Both the position numbers and the translations under genes were made by a program. Shown here in pieces: positions 9,188 to 17,437 of a stretch of 37,164 nt of DNA. The notes under the pieces were generated by a model. That model was not told where the DNA came from. It did no database searches and worked only from the letters and a program-made list of their open reading frames with translations. The DNA comes from Pseudorhodobacter antarcticus (GTDB taxonomy: Bacteria; Pseudomonadota; Alphaproteobacteria; Rhodobacterales; Rhodobacteraceae): contig NZ_FOCO01000031.1 of assembly GCF_900110135.1 (NCBI RefSeq), forward strand, positions 1-37,164. The letters run 5' to 3'. Each line of letters begins with the position of its first letter. The stretch's first letter is position 1.

Positions 9188-9257
9188 GACCCATTCGCTA
9201 GCCTAACACGCCCGCATTTTCCAGTGGCAAAAATCGACTTTTGCGCGGGGCTGCAGC

Positions 9258-10214
9258 CTAGCCCACAGCCTCATCAGTTTTTTCCAGCTTTTCCAGATGT
9301 TTGCGAAAGGCGGGCGCGCGCATGCGGTTGGTGACCGACCGGCACACCATTGCTTCGCGCTTTGGGCGGTCCGCATCCATGCAGGCGCGCAAAATCCAGC
9401 GCAGATAATTGCCGAAATTGCGGCGTTCGCGCCACAGCGTCGTGTATGTCTCTTGGGTCAAGGTGCCATCACACGCCGCCTTGACCAGCTTTGGCAACAC
9501 GCCCATTTCACCCAAAGACTGCGCCACATGATCGCCCAGAAAACGCGCTTTGAAATGGGTGACAAAGGATTTGCGAAACAGCGCCACATGCATTGCATCA
9601 GCGCGACAATAGGGGTCGTGGATGGTGAACACTTGCGCCGCCCCGTCAATCATATCGGGGGCATAACCGTAGCGGTGGGTGAAATCCAACCGCCGCGCGG
9701 CCATATTTCGCGTGTCCCAGCCTGCCACGCTTGGGTCCAGCGTGGCGCGCGGTTGCACGGCCAAAACGGTGGCTCCGGGTGCCGCCACGGAAAACGCCGC
9801 CGCCGCATAGGCCCCCATGCCCGCACCGTAAAACACCACACGGTCGAAATTATCAAAAAACGCCTCATCCACCAAACGGTCGATATGGGCGATCACGGGC
9901 GGGTCGCGGTACCACGTCTTCCCCTCCGAAATCAGGCTTAGATGCGACCAGCCATTTTTCGTCGCTTGGCCAAAGATTTGCGGCATCGTGCCGGGTTCCA
10001 GCGCCGCAATATCCTCCAGCCGGTCAAAGCTGATCACCAAAATCGGCCCATCTTCGTTGAACACCGCCCAATGATGGTCGCCCAACGCATCAAACCCACC
10101 CGAATCCTCGCCCATCTGGCGCAGCAGCGACAACCAACCCGCCCGATCAAGGGGGGCTGGCTCCAGCGTTTCGGCGATGCTGTTGTCACTTTGGGTCATG
10201 TCAGGCTCTACCAT
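9258..10214 (-). CDS. Stand-alone alpha/beta-hydrolase-like protein with replaced nucleophile
   Basis: 318 residues. Over about residues 35-318 it is clearly homologous to the C-terminal domain of the large protein at 14911-17181. Shared landmarks in the same order are: a GW[ST]-containing strand, a Trp-[FY]-Arg-Asp-Pro motif, VVFYGAxMGxY, PGAxVxAxxPxxTLDxS/TxV, and a late [LV]xxxRxFGxYxR. The segment VVFYGAGMGAY sits where the fusion protein has VVFYGASMGGY, the nucleophile elbow of an alpha/beta hydrolase. Here Gly132 replaces the serine, so ordinary serine-hydrolase activity is unlikely. As I recall, relatives in this bacterial group carry the name phosphoadenosine phosphosulfate reductase in some databases. 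Nothing in the sequence supports that, and the true CysH of this window is at 26662. The start is uncertain between 10214 and an ATG at 10199. It lies downstream of three glycosyltransferase genes on the same strand. Confidence 0.8.
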   Translation of the reverse strand: MVEPDMTQSDNSIAETLEPAPLDRAGWLSLLRQMGEDSGGFDALGDHHWAVFNEDGPILVISFDRLEDIAALEPGTMPQIFGQATKNGWSHLSLISEGKTWYRDPPVIAHIDRLVDEAFFDNFDRVVFYGAGMGAYAAAAFSVAAPGATVLAVQPRATLDPSVAGWDTRNMAARRLDFTHRYGYAPDMIDGAAQVFTIHDPYCRADAMHVALFRKSFVTHFKARFLGDHVAQSLGEMGVLPKLVKAACDGTLTQETYTTLWRERRNFGNYLRWILRACMDADRPKREAMVCRSVTNRMRAPAFRKHLEKLEKTDEAVG

Positions 10215-10356
10215 TCTTCAGTTTGGACAGTTTAATCTTGGCGTCGTTCCACATTGAATGACAGCCAGACGTGGCACAAACAGGCACACAAAGCGGCAAC
10301 ACAGTGGCAATTTCAAATTATTTTGGGCCTGTGGTGCCATAATCCTTAACGCCTCC

Positions 10357-11433
10357 TTAATGGCCCACCCCCTGCTGCGCCACCCCCTGCTGCGCCACCC
10401 CCTGCTGTCCATGCGCCCAGATCAGCCGCGCTTCGGCTTCCGTCAAACACCGCGTGGGGCGCGCCATCATCAATCGCCCGAAAAAGCTACGCCACACTTC
10501 CTCTTGCATCAAGGCCGCAAACCGCGCGTGCCGCCACGCCACGGCCGCCGCATGCAACCCGCCCAACTCGCCGTCACCTTTCAGCGCACCAAGCAGCGGC
10601 ACACTGCGCGGCCCCAGCGCCGCAACGCTGCGATCCTCGACCTCGCAAAAATTCCGCTCCACCCAATAGCCCATATCGAATGTGGATGCATCGCGGTTCG
10701 CCCGCCCGCGATCACATTTCAACATATAGCTTTCCATCGCGCCCAAAGCATAATGGTTCAACTGCACCAATTGGTAATTGTCCCGCCCAAAAGGCGAAAA
10801 TATGCGGCCACGGTGAAACTCTGCGGGCAGTTCCCGCCCCGACCCATCAAACCAACGCTGGCCCGACACATCGCGCGGGCTGCGCGGGCGATGCACCCCC
10901 AGCTTGCCATAACTGCCGTCACGCTTGAACAAGGTTTTGAACATCGCCGCACGCCACGGCCAATGCAGCACGGCAGGGGCGGCCCGCGCAAACGTCTGCG
11001 TCACGGGGCGGTCGGCAAACCCCACCACGCCTGCATTGCCAAACATCCGCCAGGTCAGCGGAATGGCGGTCGCATCGGGCAAGGCCGCCAACAACGCGCC
11101 CACGCTGCGGTCGCCCACATGAATGTTCACAAATTCATCAATATCGCAAAACAACACCCAATCGGCGGCCGCCACCAGCGGATGCGCATCCGCCGCCTTC
11201 AGCGCGGCCCATTGCGGCCCCTCCGGGTGCGGCCCTTCCGAATTTGGGCCGTCATTGCGCAGATGCGTCACCCACCCCATCGCGTGCAATCGGTCCAGCA
11301 TCACATCGGTGCCATCCGTGCAATCATTGGAAAACACAAGGAAATCTGTAAACCCACAGGCCCGGTGATGCGCCAACCATTCCAGCAAAAACGCCGCCTC
11401 ATTGCGCACGGTCAATATGGCTAGGATGCGCAT
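10357..11433 (-). CDS. Family-2-like glycosyltransferase (Glyco_tranf_2_4 type)
   Basis: 358 residues. The N-terminal GT-A-like domain begins LAILTVRNEAAFLLEWLAHH and carries the expected acidic metal/nucleotide motif FCDIDEF (Asp97, Asp99, Glu100). The conserved C-terminal block QLNHYALGAMESYMLKCDRG is typical of this glycosyltransferase subfamily. It probably transfers a sugar from a nucleotide-sugar donor at the cytoplasmic face of the membrane; donor and acceptor are unknown. The start ATG overlaps the end of the upstream glycosyltransferase gene by 13 bases, with AAGG about 9 bases ahead, so the two are translationally coupled. The last 17 residues are made of an AQQGV repeat written by a 15-bp tandem DNA repeat, a tail that the family does not need. 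Confidence 0.88.
   Translation of the reverse strand: MRILAILTVRNEAAFLLEWLAHHRACGFTDFLVFSNDCTDGTDVMLDRLHAMGWVTHLRNDGPNSEGPHPEGPQWAALKAADAHPLVAAADWVLFCDIDEFVNIHVGDRSVGALLAALPDATAIPLTWRMFGNAGVVGFADRPVTQTFARAAPAVLHWPWRAAMFKTLFKRDGSYGKLGVHRPRSPRDVSGQRWFDGSGRELPAEFHRGRIFSPFGRDNYQLVQLNHYALGAMESYMLKCDRGRANRDASTFDMGYWVERNFCEVEDRSVAALGPRSVPLLGALKGDGELGGLHAAAVAWRHARFAALMQEEVWRSFFGRLMMARPTRCLTEAEARLIWAHGQQGVAQQGVAQQGVGH
10366..10410. repeat. 15-bp tandem repeat, three copies, at the 3' end of a glycosyltransferase gene
   Basis: CACCCCCTGCTGCGC is present twice exactly and a third time with the last three bases changed. It lies inside the coding region and encodes the C-terminal AQQGV repeats. Because the unit is a multiple of three, gain or loss of copies would change tail length without frameshift. 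Confidence 0.85.
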
Positions 11434-12380
11434 GCGGCCAACCTTTCATCCAACGCGGTGATCAAAGGCGCATAATCCGCGCGCCCCTGCAATTCGACAA
11501 TTTTTGCGGCGTGCCAGGCCACAGCGCGGCCATGCAGGTCCGCCAAAACCGCATCGCCCATCAACCGCGCCATCCAATCCGCCACGCCCAGATCATAGCG
11601 TCTGATACCATCGCACCCCACCTGCGCCACATTAAACCGGTCCCAATATTCGGCGTCCATACTTTGCCCGGTGTGGTTCACACGGCCCCGGTCCCGCTTT
11701 ACCAAAAAACTGTCCCGCGACCGCAGCGCATAATGGTTCACTTGTGCCACGCGGTAATCGCGCCCCGCCAACATCAAGTTCACGGCCGGGTCAATCCGCC
11801 CGCCCCCCGGCATCTCGCGCAAAAACGCCCGGCCCAATTCCGCCCGCGCGATGGGCGCGTGAATCCCAATACGTTGCATATCAAGGTCGCCGCGAAACAG
11901 CGATTTCGCATAAATCCCTTGCCGCGGGGCCTCCAGACTGCCCCGGCAAAACTGCTGGGTCACCGACGCGTCCACATAATCGCGCCGCCCATTGGGGCCG
12001 AAAATGCGCCACGGCACCGAAATCACCTCCGCCTGCGCACGGGCCGCCACCAGCGCGCGCGCGGTCCCGTCGCCAATCTGCACCACCAAAAACTCATCCG
12101 CGTAGCAAACATACACCCAATCCGCATCCGTCACATCTGCGTATCTGCGCACTTGCTTTAACGCCGACCGCTGGATGGATGTCGCAGGCCAATGCCGGGT
12201 TGCGTGATGCCGCGCCAAACCCATTTCGGCCAACCGTTCCACCATCTCACGCGTCACATCGGCGCAATCATTGGTGCAAATCACCAAATGATCAAACCCA
12301 AGCACCTTATGATGCGCGACCCATTCCAGCAAAAACGCCGCTTCGTTTTTCATGGTGGTCACAACGGTATATCCGCCCAT
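11421..12380 (-). CDS. Family-2-like glycosyltransferase with altered DxD motif
   Basis: 319 residues from the ATG at 12380, preceded by GGAG at 7 bases; a GTG one codon upstream is the alternative. It is homologous to the neighbouring glycosyltransferase and to the C-terminal half of the one at 12448-14766, with the start YTVVTTMKNEAAFLLEWVAHH and the C-terminal QVNHYALRSRDSFLVKRDRG. Where those two have DIDEF and DVDEF it reads VCYADEF: the first Asp is replaced by Tyr93 while Asp95 and Glu96 remain. In GT-A enzymes the two acids hold the metal and the nucleotide-sugar, so donor use may differ, or the protein may be inactive. It overlaps the next gene by 13 bases. Confidence 0.87.
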   Translation of the reverse strand: MGGYTVVTTMKNEAAFLLEWVAHHKVLGFDHLVICTNDCADVTREMVERLAEMGLARHHATRHWPATSIQRSALKQVRRYADVTDADWVYVCYADEFLVVQIGDGTARALVAARAQAEVISVPWRIFGPNGRRDYVDASVTQQFCRGSLEAPRQGIYAKSLFRGDLDMQRIGIHAPIARAELGRAFLREMPGGGRIDPAVNLMLAGRDYRVAQVNHYALRSRDSFLVKRDRGRVNHTGQSMDAEYWDRFNVAQVGCDGIRRYDLGVADWMARLMGDAVLADLHGRAVAWHAAKIVELQGRADYAPLITALDERLAACAS

Positions 12381-12447
12381 CACCCATCTCCAAATTCGGC
12401 TTGGTCCAAATACCTATCCGCCCTTGGCCACCCGCGCAAACGCATCT

Positions 12448-14766
12448 TCAATGCTCCGCCTCGCCCACATGCTCCACCGTAAAGAAAAAATCGGCCGCCA
12501 ACGCGCGCTCATGCAAATCATCCGGAATAACGGCAGGCCCGGCCGAAAACACCGCAGACCCGAAATGATGCTGCAACCGGCACAGCTTTTCCATGCGGTC
12601 GCTGGTCAATTCGGCGTAAAAATTCTGGTAATTTTTGGATTGCATCAAGGCCACAATCTTGTCGCGGTGGCAGGCCACGGAATGGTCATGCGCGGCCCTA
12701 ATTTCGGGGTCGCCCATCAATAGGTCATATTCGCGCTGCAACGCGGGGATCATGCGCTGAATACTCTGGTCACTCTCTAAATTGTGGTTCATCCGAAACC
12801 AGTAATTCAGGCCTTGATCGCGGTCGACATGGTTCACACGGCCCCGGTCGCGTTTCACCAAAAAGCTTTCCGCCGACCGCACGGCATAATGGTTCAATTG
12901 CACCCAGTCATAGCCATATGTTTCCAACGTCGACCGCCAGCCATTGCGAAACATCGTGCGGGGGAGGGGACGGCCCGATCCGTTCAGCCATTTCACTTGG
13001 TCCCACAGATCAGGCACCAAGCCTTTGGGCCGATGCACCCCCAGTTTTTTGTAAATATCAATATTGCGGTACAGGGTTTTGAACCCCCACGCTTGGTGCG
13101 GTTTGCGAATAACCTCTGGCGCGCAATTGGTGAATTGGTCCAGCAAAAAGCGGTCCGCATAGCCATGCACGCAGCTGTTGCCAAACAACCGCCACGTCAG
13201 CGAAATCATATTGGCATCACCCATCGCGCGGTACAGCGCGTCCAGCGTGCCATCCCCGATCTTGATGTTGATAAATTCATCCACATCCATGCAAATGCCC
13301 CAACCGCAGTTTTGCATCACAGGCTCGGCTTCGGCGGCCTGCAACGCTGCGTGCTGCGGTTTCAGGTCGCCGCCGGGGGTAAAGGGGTTGATGCGGTGCT
13401 GCACAATGCCGCGTGATTGCAACAAATCCAGCATGGTGTCGGTGCCATCCGTGCAATCATTGGTGTAAATCAGGAAATCATCCACCCCAATCGCGCGGTG
13501 ATAGGCCAACCATTCCAGAATGAACGGCCCTTCATTCTTCATCGTGGTCACAATCGCCGTGCGCCCGGCGCGTGTCGCAGCTTTTGGCGCGGCTTTCATC
13601 TTGGACACAGGCGCGCGGACGGGTTTGTGGTCAAACACCTGTTCTGACAGCGCAATCAGCGCCTCCACCTCCACCAATGATGTTTTGGGGGCCAGTTCGG
13701 ACGCCGCGCGCCCCGGCACTTTGATCGCCATCGCCCGCCAAAACGGCACCGCCGCGTCGGTATCGGGGTTGGAATAGGCTACCCGCAACATCCGCCAAGT
13801 GTTCGATAACCCCGCCACCACAGGGGCCACCCCCCAGCGCATCACCGGCTTGCCCATATCAAACGGCGCGCAAGTATGGTCGGCAATTCGCGCCTCCATC
13901 CCATTGCGCACGCGCCACGGATATATCCGCCGCCCCGCCAGCAAAATCACACCCTTTTTCGCCGCAACGCACTGGTCAAACGCAGTCGGCCCCGTTGCAG
14001 GCTGCAAAACATCCGATACATCCAGCGTCAACACCGCCCGCGCCGCTGATAAAAACCGCCATTTCACCACTTCAAATACCAACCCCTCGCCCAAGGGCGC
14101 GCGCCACGCATCGGGGGCTGGCACCTCCATCCGGTCCTTGCCGGGCGCATCCGGCGCCAAGAACGGGTGGTTTTCCGGCCCCAAACCGGGCTTGCCCAAA
14201 GGCACCGGGCAATCCAGCACCACCAAGCGCATATTGACCGACGCTTTGGCCAACAGCCGCCCCAGCTTTTGCACCCACGTACCATCTTCGGGCAAACGGT
14301 TCACCACGACCGCCCCCGTGGCCCCATGATGGCGCGCGTGATAAACCAGCCAATCCACAATCTGCGCCGGGCTTTCCGACAGGCGAAACGCCAGCAAACA
14401 ATTGCGCCCCGCCAAAAACTCCGGCTCCGCCTGCGTCGCGTCAAGGGCCAAAACTCCCGCCGCCAACCCCAAAACCACCGGGCCCGCCGCGTCCACCGCC
14501 AGCATCACCGACCCCGACACATCGCGCAAATCCAACGCCACGGCGCAGCCCGCCACCGGGTCCGGCGCAAACTGCCCAACCCCCGTGCCTTGCCCAAAAA
14601 ACGCAATCACCCGGCCCGAGTCCACGCGCACACAGTCCAGCATCACACCAAACCCCGCGCGCCCCACATCCCGCGCACCCATCACCCGGTGCATCATCTG
14701 GCCACCACCTACCGTCATCATTCCCACGCCCCACAGCTTAAAACGATCTGCCGCCGCTTTTTCCAA
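12448..14766 (-). CDS. Double-domain glycosyltransferase: degenerate N-terminal copy plus intact C-terminal family-2-like domain
   Basis: 772 residues from a TTG at 14766. An in-frame ATG at 14721, with GGGG about 8 bases upstream, is an equally good start. The C-terminal part (about residues 402-700) is a full glycosyltransferase: AIVTTMKNEGPFILEWLAYH, the acidic motif CMDVDEF (Asp494, Asp496, Glu497) and QLNHYAVRSAESFLVKRDRG. The N-terminal part (about residues 110-385) looks like a worn copy of the same fold. It has LLAFRLSESPAQIVDWLVYH at the matching place, LDVSDV (about 248-253) where the acidic motif should be, and a Tyr-Pro-Trp around residue 282. An Ala/Lys/Pro linker (about residues 384-402) joins them. 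Only the C-terminal domain appears catalytically complete. It is the first gene of the minus-strand glycosyltransferase set and is divergent from the trimodular protein. Confidence 0.87.
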   Translation of the reverse strand: MEKAAADRFKLWGVGMMTVGGGQMMHRVMGARDVGRAGFGVMLDCVRVDSGRVIAFFGQGTGVGQFAPDPVAGCAVALDLRDVSGSVMLAVDAAGPVVLGLAAGVLALDATQAEPEFLAGRNCLLAFRLSESPAQIVDWLVYHARHHGATGAVVVNRLPEDGTWVQKLGRLLAKASVNMRLVVLDCPVPLGKPGLGPENHPFLAPDAPGKDRMEVPAPDAWRAPLGEGLVFEVVKWRFLSAARAVLTLDVSDVLQPATGPTAFDQCVAAKKGVILLAGRRIYPWRVRNGMEARIADHTCAPFDMGKPVMRWGVAPVVAGLSNTWRMLRVAYSNPDTDAAVPFWRAMAIKVPGRAASELAPKTSLVEVEALIALSEQVFDHKPVRAPVSKMKAAPKAATRAGRTAIVTTMKNEGPFILEWLAYHRAIGVDDFLIYTNDCTDGTDTMLDLLQSRGIVQHRINPFTPGGDLKPQHAALQAAEAEPVMQNCGWGICMDVDEFINIKIGDGTLDALYRAMGDANMISLTWRLFGNSCVHGYADRFLLDQFTNCAPEVIRKPHQAWGFKTLYRNIDIYKKLGVHRPKGLVPDLWDQVKWLNGSGRPLPRTMFRNGWRSTLETYGYDWVQLNHYAVRSAESFLVKRDRGRVNHVDRDQGLNYWFRMNHNLESDQSIQRMIPALQREYDLLMGDPEIRAAHDHSVACHRDKIVALMQSKNYQNFYAELTSDRMEKLCRLQHHFGSAVFSAGPAVIPDDLHERALAADFFFTVEHVGEAEH

Positions 14767-14910
14767 TGGTTACCACACCCGCAACGCCATCTCCAAGCAA
14801 ACCCCACGAAAAACCTTCCCCACCCTTGCAAATAAACACATTTCCGCCAGACTGTTTCTGTATAAGCACCAATAACAGCCCCTAGATTGCAAGACACAAG
14901 GCAGAACCCA
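14767..14910. promoter_or_regulatory. Divergent promoter region of the glycan-like locus
   Basis: This short AT-richer gap lies between the minus-strand glycosyltransferase operon and the plus-strand trimodular gene. A TATAAG at 14861-14866 is a reasonable -10 box for the plus gene, about 45 bases ahead of its ATG; no -35 of good quality is found at standard spacing. The runs of A and T around 14828-14846 may serve both directions. Shared control of the two transcription units is inferred from the arrangement. Confidence 0.35.
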
Positions 14911-17181
14911 ATGGCACGGACACGCGAAGTCGGCACCCTCTGGATCGGTGGCCCCCTCAGCTGGATGGAACAACTCTGCCTGAAAAGCTTTGTGGACAAA
15001 GGCCAAAAGATCACCTTGTTTTCGTATGAAGATATCCCAAACGTCCCCGCAGGCGTGATCCGCCGCGATGGGCGCGACATCCTCGATACTGAAGATTTCA
15101 TCAAGTATGAAAAGAAAGACAGCTTTGCCCTGTTCGCGGATTATTTCCGCATCCACATGATCCACCAAAACCCGGGGCTGATCTGGGTCGATACCGATGT
15201 CTATTGCCACCGACCGATGGATTATGACAGCGATTATGTGATGGGGTTTGAACTGGCAGGCGGGCGGCGCGTCAACAACGCCGTGCTGGGCCTGCCCTAT
15301 GACAGCGCCATCTTGCGCGATATGATGACCTTTATGGAAGATCGCTATGCGGTCCCGCCTTTTATCAAAGACAGCCAACAAGTTGAATACCGCGCGGCGG
15401 CTGCGGCGGGCACCCCCGTGCATGTCAGCCAGCAACCTTGGGGCGTTTGGGGGCCAATGATGGTCACCCATTTCGTCCACAAACACCGCCTGCTGGACCG
15501 CGTGCAACCCCTAGAGGCGTTCTATCCCATCACCTTCCCCGACCGCTTGCGGTTTTTGCGCCGCAGCAAAGTGGTCGATGCGCTGCTGTCGCCCCTCACC
15601 ACCGCGCTGCACCTGTGGGCTTCCAACAAACGAGAGTTGGGTCTGGCCCATAACGGCGTGCCGCCCACAGGCACCTATCTGGCCGACCTGTTGGACCACC
15701 ACCAAATTGCCGCCCACGCAGCCCCGCTGACCGGGCGCGGCAAATCGGTGTTTGATGCGGGGCTGGTGGCGGCCGTGCCGCTGGAAAAGGTCGCGCGCTT
15801 TGCCGATGTGGGCGGGCATGCCCAATCGGTGGCCTTGGCGGGATGGGGGCGCTGGGGCTGCGCGATTGATCTGGTGGATATCGACAAACGCGGCGAATGG
15901 CGGTCTGAACCCTCGCGCTGGGTCGCGGCCTACCGCACCTTTTTAACCGACAATGGCGTGCCTTTTGACCAAATCAACCTTGTGGCAAAGGCCGCCGATG
16001 TGGTGCCTGCCCAATTGGTCGTCAACCTGTCCGGCTTTGGCGATACGATCAGATTAAGCCGCGGGGCCGCGCTGTTTGATGCGCTGTCTGCGCCGGGCGG
16101 CTGCGTGATCACTGATATGCGCAAAGGGTGGGGCGGCTATCCCTTTTGGCGGCCGCGCGGCAGCACCGACCTGTTGTCCACCCGCGATGACGACGGGACC
16201 GAGGTGAACCGCGTGCTGGTCACCCTAACGGGCGATGCTGCTGCAAAATCAACGCCCACGCCAAAAACTGCTGCCCCTGCAGCATCCCCTGCAGCATCCC
16301 CCGCCACACCCGGCCTAAACGGGGAAAACTGGGCCGACATCGCCACCGAACTTGCTGGCAAGGATGGGTTTTACCGCGATAGCGGCGACCACGCGATGCT
16401 CTTCATCAAACGCTCCGACACGCTGGTTGTGACCTTTGACAATCTCGATCTGGCGATGGAAAAACGCGAAGATAAACGCCCTTGGGGCTTTGCGTTCATT
16501 GAAAAACAAGGCTGGTCGATGCTGGGCGTCACCGCCGCGGGCTGGACATGGTTTCGCGACCCTTGGGTTTACGACCAGTTTGACGACCTAAAGAAAAAAG
16601 GGTTTTTCAAACGGTTCAAACGTGTGGTGTTCTACGGCGCATCTATGGGCGGCTACGGCGCTTGCGCTTTTGCGGCGGCCTGTCCGGGGGCCGATGTGGT
16701 GGCAATTTCACCGCAATCGACGTTGGACAAAACGCTGGTCCCGTTTGAGACGCGGTATAAAACCGCGTGGGATCGTGATTTCACGGGCAAATACGGCGAT
16801 GCCGCCAAAGTATCGTCCAGCGCGGGCCGCGTGACGCTGCTGTTTGACCCGTATGAGCCGCTGGATGCAGGCCATGTTGCGCGGTTTACCGCCAAAAACG
16901 TGGTCAAACTGCGCGCGCCGCTGCTGGGGCACCGCCTTGGGTCCAGCCTGCAGCAAATGGGTATTTTGTCGCCCATCGTGCTGGCCGCGTTGAATGGCAC
17001 GTTGACCGAAGCTGAGTTTTACCAAAAGCTGCGTGCGCGAAAACAGTTTGGCCGCTATCAAAAAGAGCTGTTCAAACGCGCACTGGATAAGGGCCATCCA
17101 GACCTAGCGCGCCGCATGGGCCGCTGGGTGCTGACCCACGGCGGCAACCGCCACATCCGCAAAGCAATGGAAAAGATGTAG
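14911..17181 (+). CDS. Trimodular protein: sugar-transferase domain, Rossmann-like domain, alpha/beta-hydrolase-like domain
   Basis: 756 residues from the ATG at 14911 (AAGG about 9 bases upstream); a TTG at 14887 would add 8 residues. The N-terminal domain (about 1-230) resembles the DxD sugar-binding / capsular-polysaccharide-synthesis glycosyltransferases: a start TLWIGGPLSWMEQLCLKSF, then FADYFRIHMIH and the motif WVDTDVYC (Asp94, Asp96). A middle segment (about 260-430) has alternating hydrophobic strands and a late GGCVITDMRKG, and looks like a Rossmann or methyltransferase-like domain without a clear cofactor motif. A Pro/Ala/Thr-rich linker of about 25 residues (near 445-470) leads to a C-terminal domain (about 475-756). 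This has an intact nucleophile elbow, YGASMGGYG (Ser578), and is homologous to the stand-alone protein at 9258-10214. No signal peptide or membrane helix is seen, so it is probably cytosolic. Which polymer it acts on is unknown. Confidence 0.82.
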   Translation: MARTREVGTLWIGGPLSWMEQLCLKSFVDKGQKITLFSYEDIPNVPAGVIRRDGRDILDTEDFIKYEKKDSFALFADYFRIHMIHQNPGLIWVDTDVYCHRPMDYDSDYVMGFELAGGRRVNNAVLGLPYDSAILRDMMTFMEDRYAVPPFIKDSQQVEYRAAAAAGTPVHVSQQPWGVWGPMMVTHFVHKHRLLDRVQPLEAFYPITFPDRLRFLRRSKVVDALLSPLTTALHLWASNKRELGLAHNGVPPTGTYLADLLDHHQIAAHAAPLTGRGKSVFDAGLVAAVPLEKVARFADVGGHAQSVALAGWGRWGCAIDLVDIDKRGEWRSEPSRWVAAYRTFLTDNGVPFDQINLVAKAADVVPAQLVVNLSGFGDTIRLSRGAALFDALSAPGGCVITDMRKGWGGYPFWRPRGSTDLLSTRDDDGTEVNRVLVTLTGDAAAKSTPTPKTAAPAASPAASPATPGLNGENWADIATELAGKDGFYRDSGDHAMLFIKRSDTLVVTFDNLDLAMEKREDKRPWGFAFIEKQGWSMLGVTAAGWTWFRDPWVYDQFDDLKKKGFFKRFKRVVFYGASMGGYGACAFAAACPGADVVAISPQSTLDKTLVPFETRYKTAWDRDFTGKYGDAAKVSSSAGRVTLLFDPYEPLDAGHVARFTAKNVVKLRAPLLGHRLGSSLQQMGILSPIVLAALNGTLTEAEFYQKLRARKQFGRYQKELFKRALDKGHPDLARRMGRWVLTHGGNRHIRKAMEKM

Positions 17182-17240
17182 CGCAGCGGTTTTAGGGGGG
17201 CAGGGCGCGCGGGCAGGGGGCTCTCCGGCCATTGGTTGCC

Positions 17241-17257
17241 TTTTGCGTCCCGCAAAA
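17241..17257. repeat. Perfect 7-bp inverted repeat (hairpin)
   Basis: TTTTGCGTCCCGCAAAA: arms TTTTGCG and CGCAAAA around TCC. It lies 20 bases before a second, larger hairpin in the same spacer. It might act as a weak transcription stop for either neighbour. Confidence 0.6.
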
Positions 17258-17277
17258 AGCGCCTCAATGTTGGGCCA

Positions 17278-17302
17278 CGCCGCCCGCCTTTGGCGTGCGG
17301 CG
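17278..17302. repeat. GC-rich 11-bp inverted repeat with one mismatch
   Basis: The arms CGCCGCCCGCC and GGCGTGCGGCG enclose TTT; ten of eleven pairs match. It is a strong potential hairpin in the convergent spacer, without a following T-run. Confidence 0.6.
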
Positions 17303-17437
17303 ACAGCGCATAGGGGCCGCATGTCGCACCATTCAGCCCACAGCAAACCCAAAGAAAAACCCGCGATCCACCTGTGATCGCAGGTTAATATTTGGTAAAC
17401 AAAAATCAGGGCGTCTTTATTTTTCAACGGCTTACAG

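Noticed and set aside
8093-9334. A 413-residue plus-strand frame over pyrC
   Set aside because: It is antisense to an intact dihydroorotase with all catalytic residues, and its own sequence is His/Gly-rich without motifs.
9258-10214. Phosphoadenosine phosphosulfate reductase as the function of this gene
   Set aside because: There is no Cys motif or nucleotide-binding loop of that family; the protein matches the hydrolase-like domain at 16300-17181.
10258-11424. A 388-residue plus-strand frame over the glycosyltransferase gene
   Set aside because: Composition (His, Arg, Pro, Gln) is that of an antisense frame; the minus strand has a clear family match.
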